DNA from: NBML01 sp029939535
GTDB taxonomy: Bacteria; Desulfobacterota; Desulfobacteria; Desulfobacterales; Desulfobacteraceae
DNA: 6,455 bases
Direction: 5' to 3'
Assembly (NCBI GenBank): GCA_029939535.1
Contig: JAOZST010000203.1
Span: 1-6,455 of the forward strand
Shown here: in pieces, positions 6,196 to 6,455 of the stretch
How positions within the stretch are numbered: position 1 is the stretch's first letter
Layout of the letters: every line of letters starts with the position of its first letter
Made by a program: the position numbers and the translations under genes
Notes under the pieces: generated by a model
Databases searched by the model: none
What the model saw: the letters and a program-made list of their open reading frames with translations, nothing else
What the model was told of the DNA's origin: nothing

Positions 6196-6455
6196 ATGCC
6201 TTCAAAGGACAATAATAATACCAAAGGAGTCGTTTCTGAGGCCCACCGTCTTCAGCGGGATCGTGAAAAAACCTATCGAGAACGTGCCCTTAAACTGTAT
6301 CCCTGGATCTGCACCCATTGTGGTCGCGAATTTGAAGGCAAACGTCTGCGGGAGCTGACTGTACACCATAAAGATCACAACCATGACAACAATCCTCCGG
6401 ATGGCAGCAATTGGGAGCTGTTGTGCATTTACTGCCATGACAATGAACACTCCCG
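6196..6455 (+). CDS. yajD: YajD-type HNH nuclease family protein (3' end beyond window)
   Basis: The open frame runs from ATG 6196 to the window edge (86 full codons), so the C-terminus is missing. It closely resembles E. coli YajD: 'YRERALKLYPWICTHCGREF' (27-46), 'LRELTVHHKDHNHDNNPPDGSNWELLC' (51-77), then 'YCHDNEHS' (79-86). The HNH fold elements are visible: structural zinc cysteines C39-x2-C42 and C77-x2-C80, catalytic-motif histidines H57-H58, N72, and H81/H85. The first 25 residues are polar, charged and not conserved. YajD is a small, predicted cytosolic HNH endonuclease of unknown physiological role; nothing here suggests a restriction system, intron or phage. The Shine-Dalgarno AAAGGGG is 7 bases upstream. 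The 146-base gap from the peptidase gene leaves open whether it shares that operon. Confidence 0.9.
   Translation, partial: MPSKDNNNTKGVVSEAHRLQRDREKTYRERALKLYPWICTHCGREFEGKRLRELTVHHKDHNHDNNPPDGSNWELLCIYCHDNEHS

Noticed and set aside
6202..6450. 82-codon - strand open frame at the right edge
   Set aside because: It is the antisense shadow of the yajD-like gene, whose HNH motifs are unmistakable on the + strand.
6196..6455. HNH gene as part of a homing intron, phage or restriction system
   Set aside because: The sequence matches the housekeeping YajD family closely, and no methylase, phage gene, inverted repeat or intron structure is nearby.

Overview
The window reads as a compact stretch of bacterial chromosome, with every recognisable gene on the + strand. 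An oxygen-sensitive indolepyruvate:ferredoxin oxidoreductase (IorAB) and a futalosine-route menaquinone gene (mqnB) point to an anaerobe. AT-leaning intergenic DNA and the overall style of the proteins suggest a sulfate-reducing Desulfobacterota (Desulfobacter/Desulfobacula-like). That placement is inference; no rRNA or other marker gene is present.

Layout: 1-95 is a leader with a good sigma70-type promoter candidate, followed by hslO (redox-regulated chaperone Hsp33, 96-1016). A 115-base gap (1017-1131) holds a perfect 8-bp inverted repeat and the ribosome binding site that fixes the start of iorA. Next come five closely spaced genes: iorA (1132-2982), iorB (2996-3604), aroQ (3630-4094), mqnB (4097-4885) and an M20 glutamate-carboxypeptidase-like metallopeptidase (4898-6049). 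Gaps between them are 13, 25, 2 and 12 bases, so they are very probably one operon. The 3' end of the peptidase gene lies in an imperfect 20-bp tandem repeat (6041-6100). After a 146-base gap, a YajD-type HNH nuclease gene begins at 6196 and runs off the window.

Functional reading: IorAB interconverts aryl-pyruvates (indolepyruvate, phenylpyruvate, hydroxyphenylpyruvate) and aryl-acetyl-CoA with ferredoxin, either degrading aromatic amino acids or, in reverse, making them. AroQ is step three of the shikimate pathway to chorismate, and MqnB acts on the chorismate-derived futalosine route to menaquinone. The five-gene unit therefore looks like an aromatic/chorismate cluster, with an M20 peptidase of unknown substrate as its last member. 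No mobile element, CRISPR array, tRNA or rRNA was seen. The individual families are known. The more unusual points are the gene combination, a His in place of a cluster-I Cys in the IorA ferredoxin domain, the tandem repeat at the peptidase stop codon, and an A9 tract at the start of aroQ.
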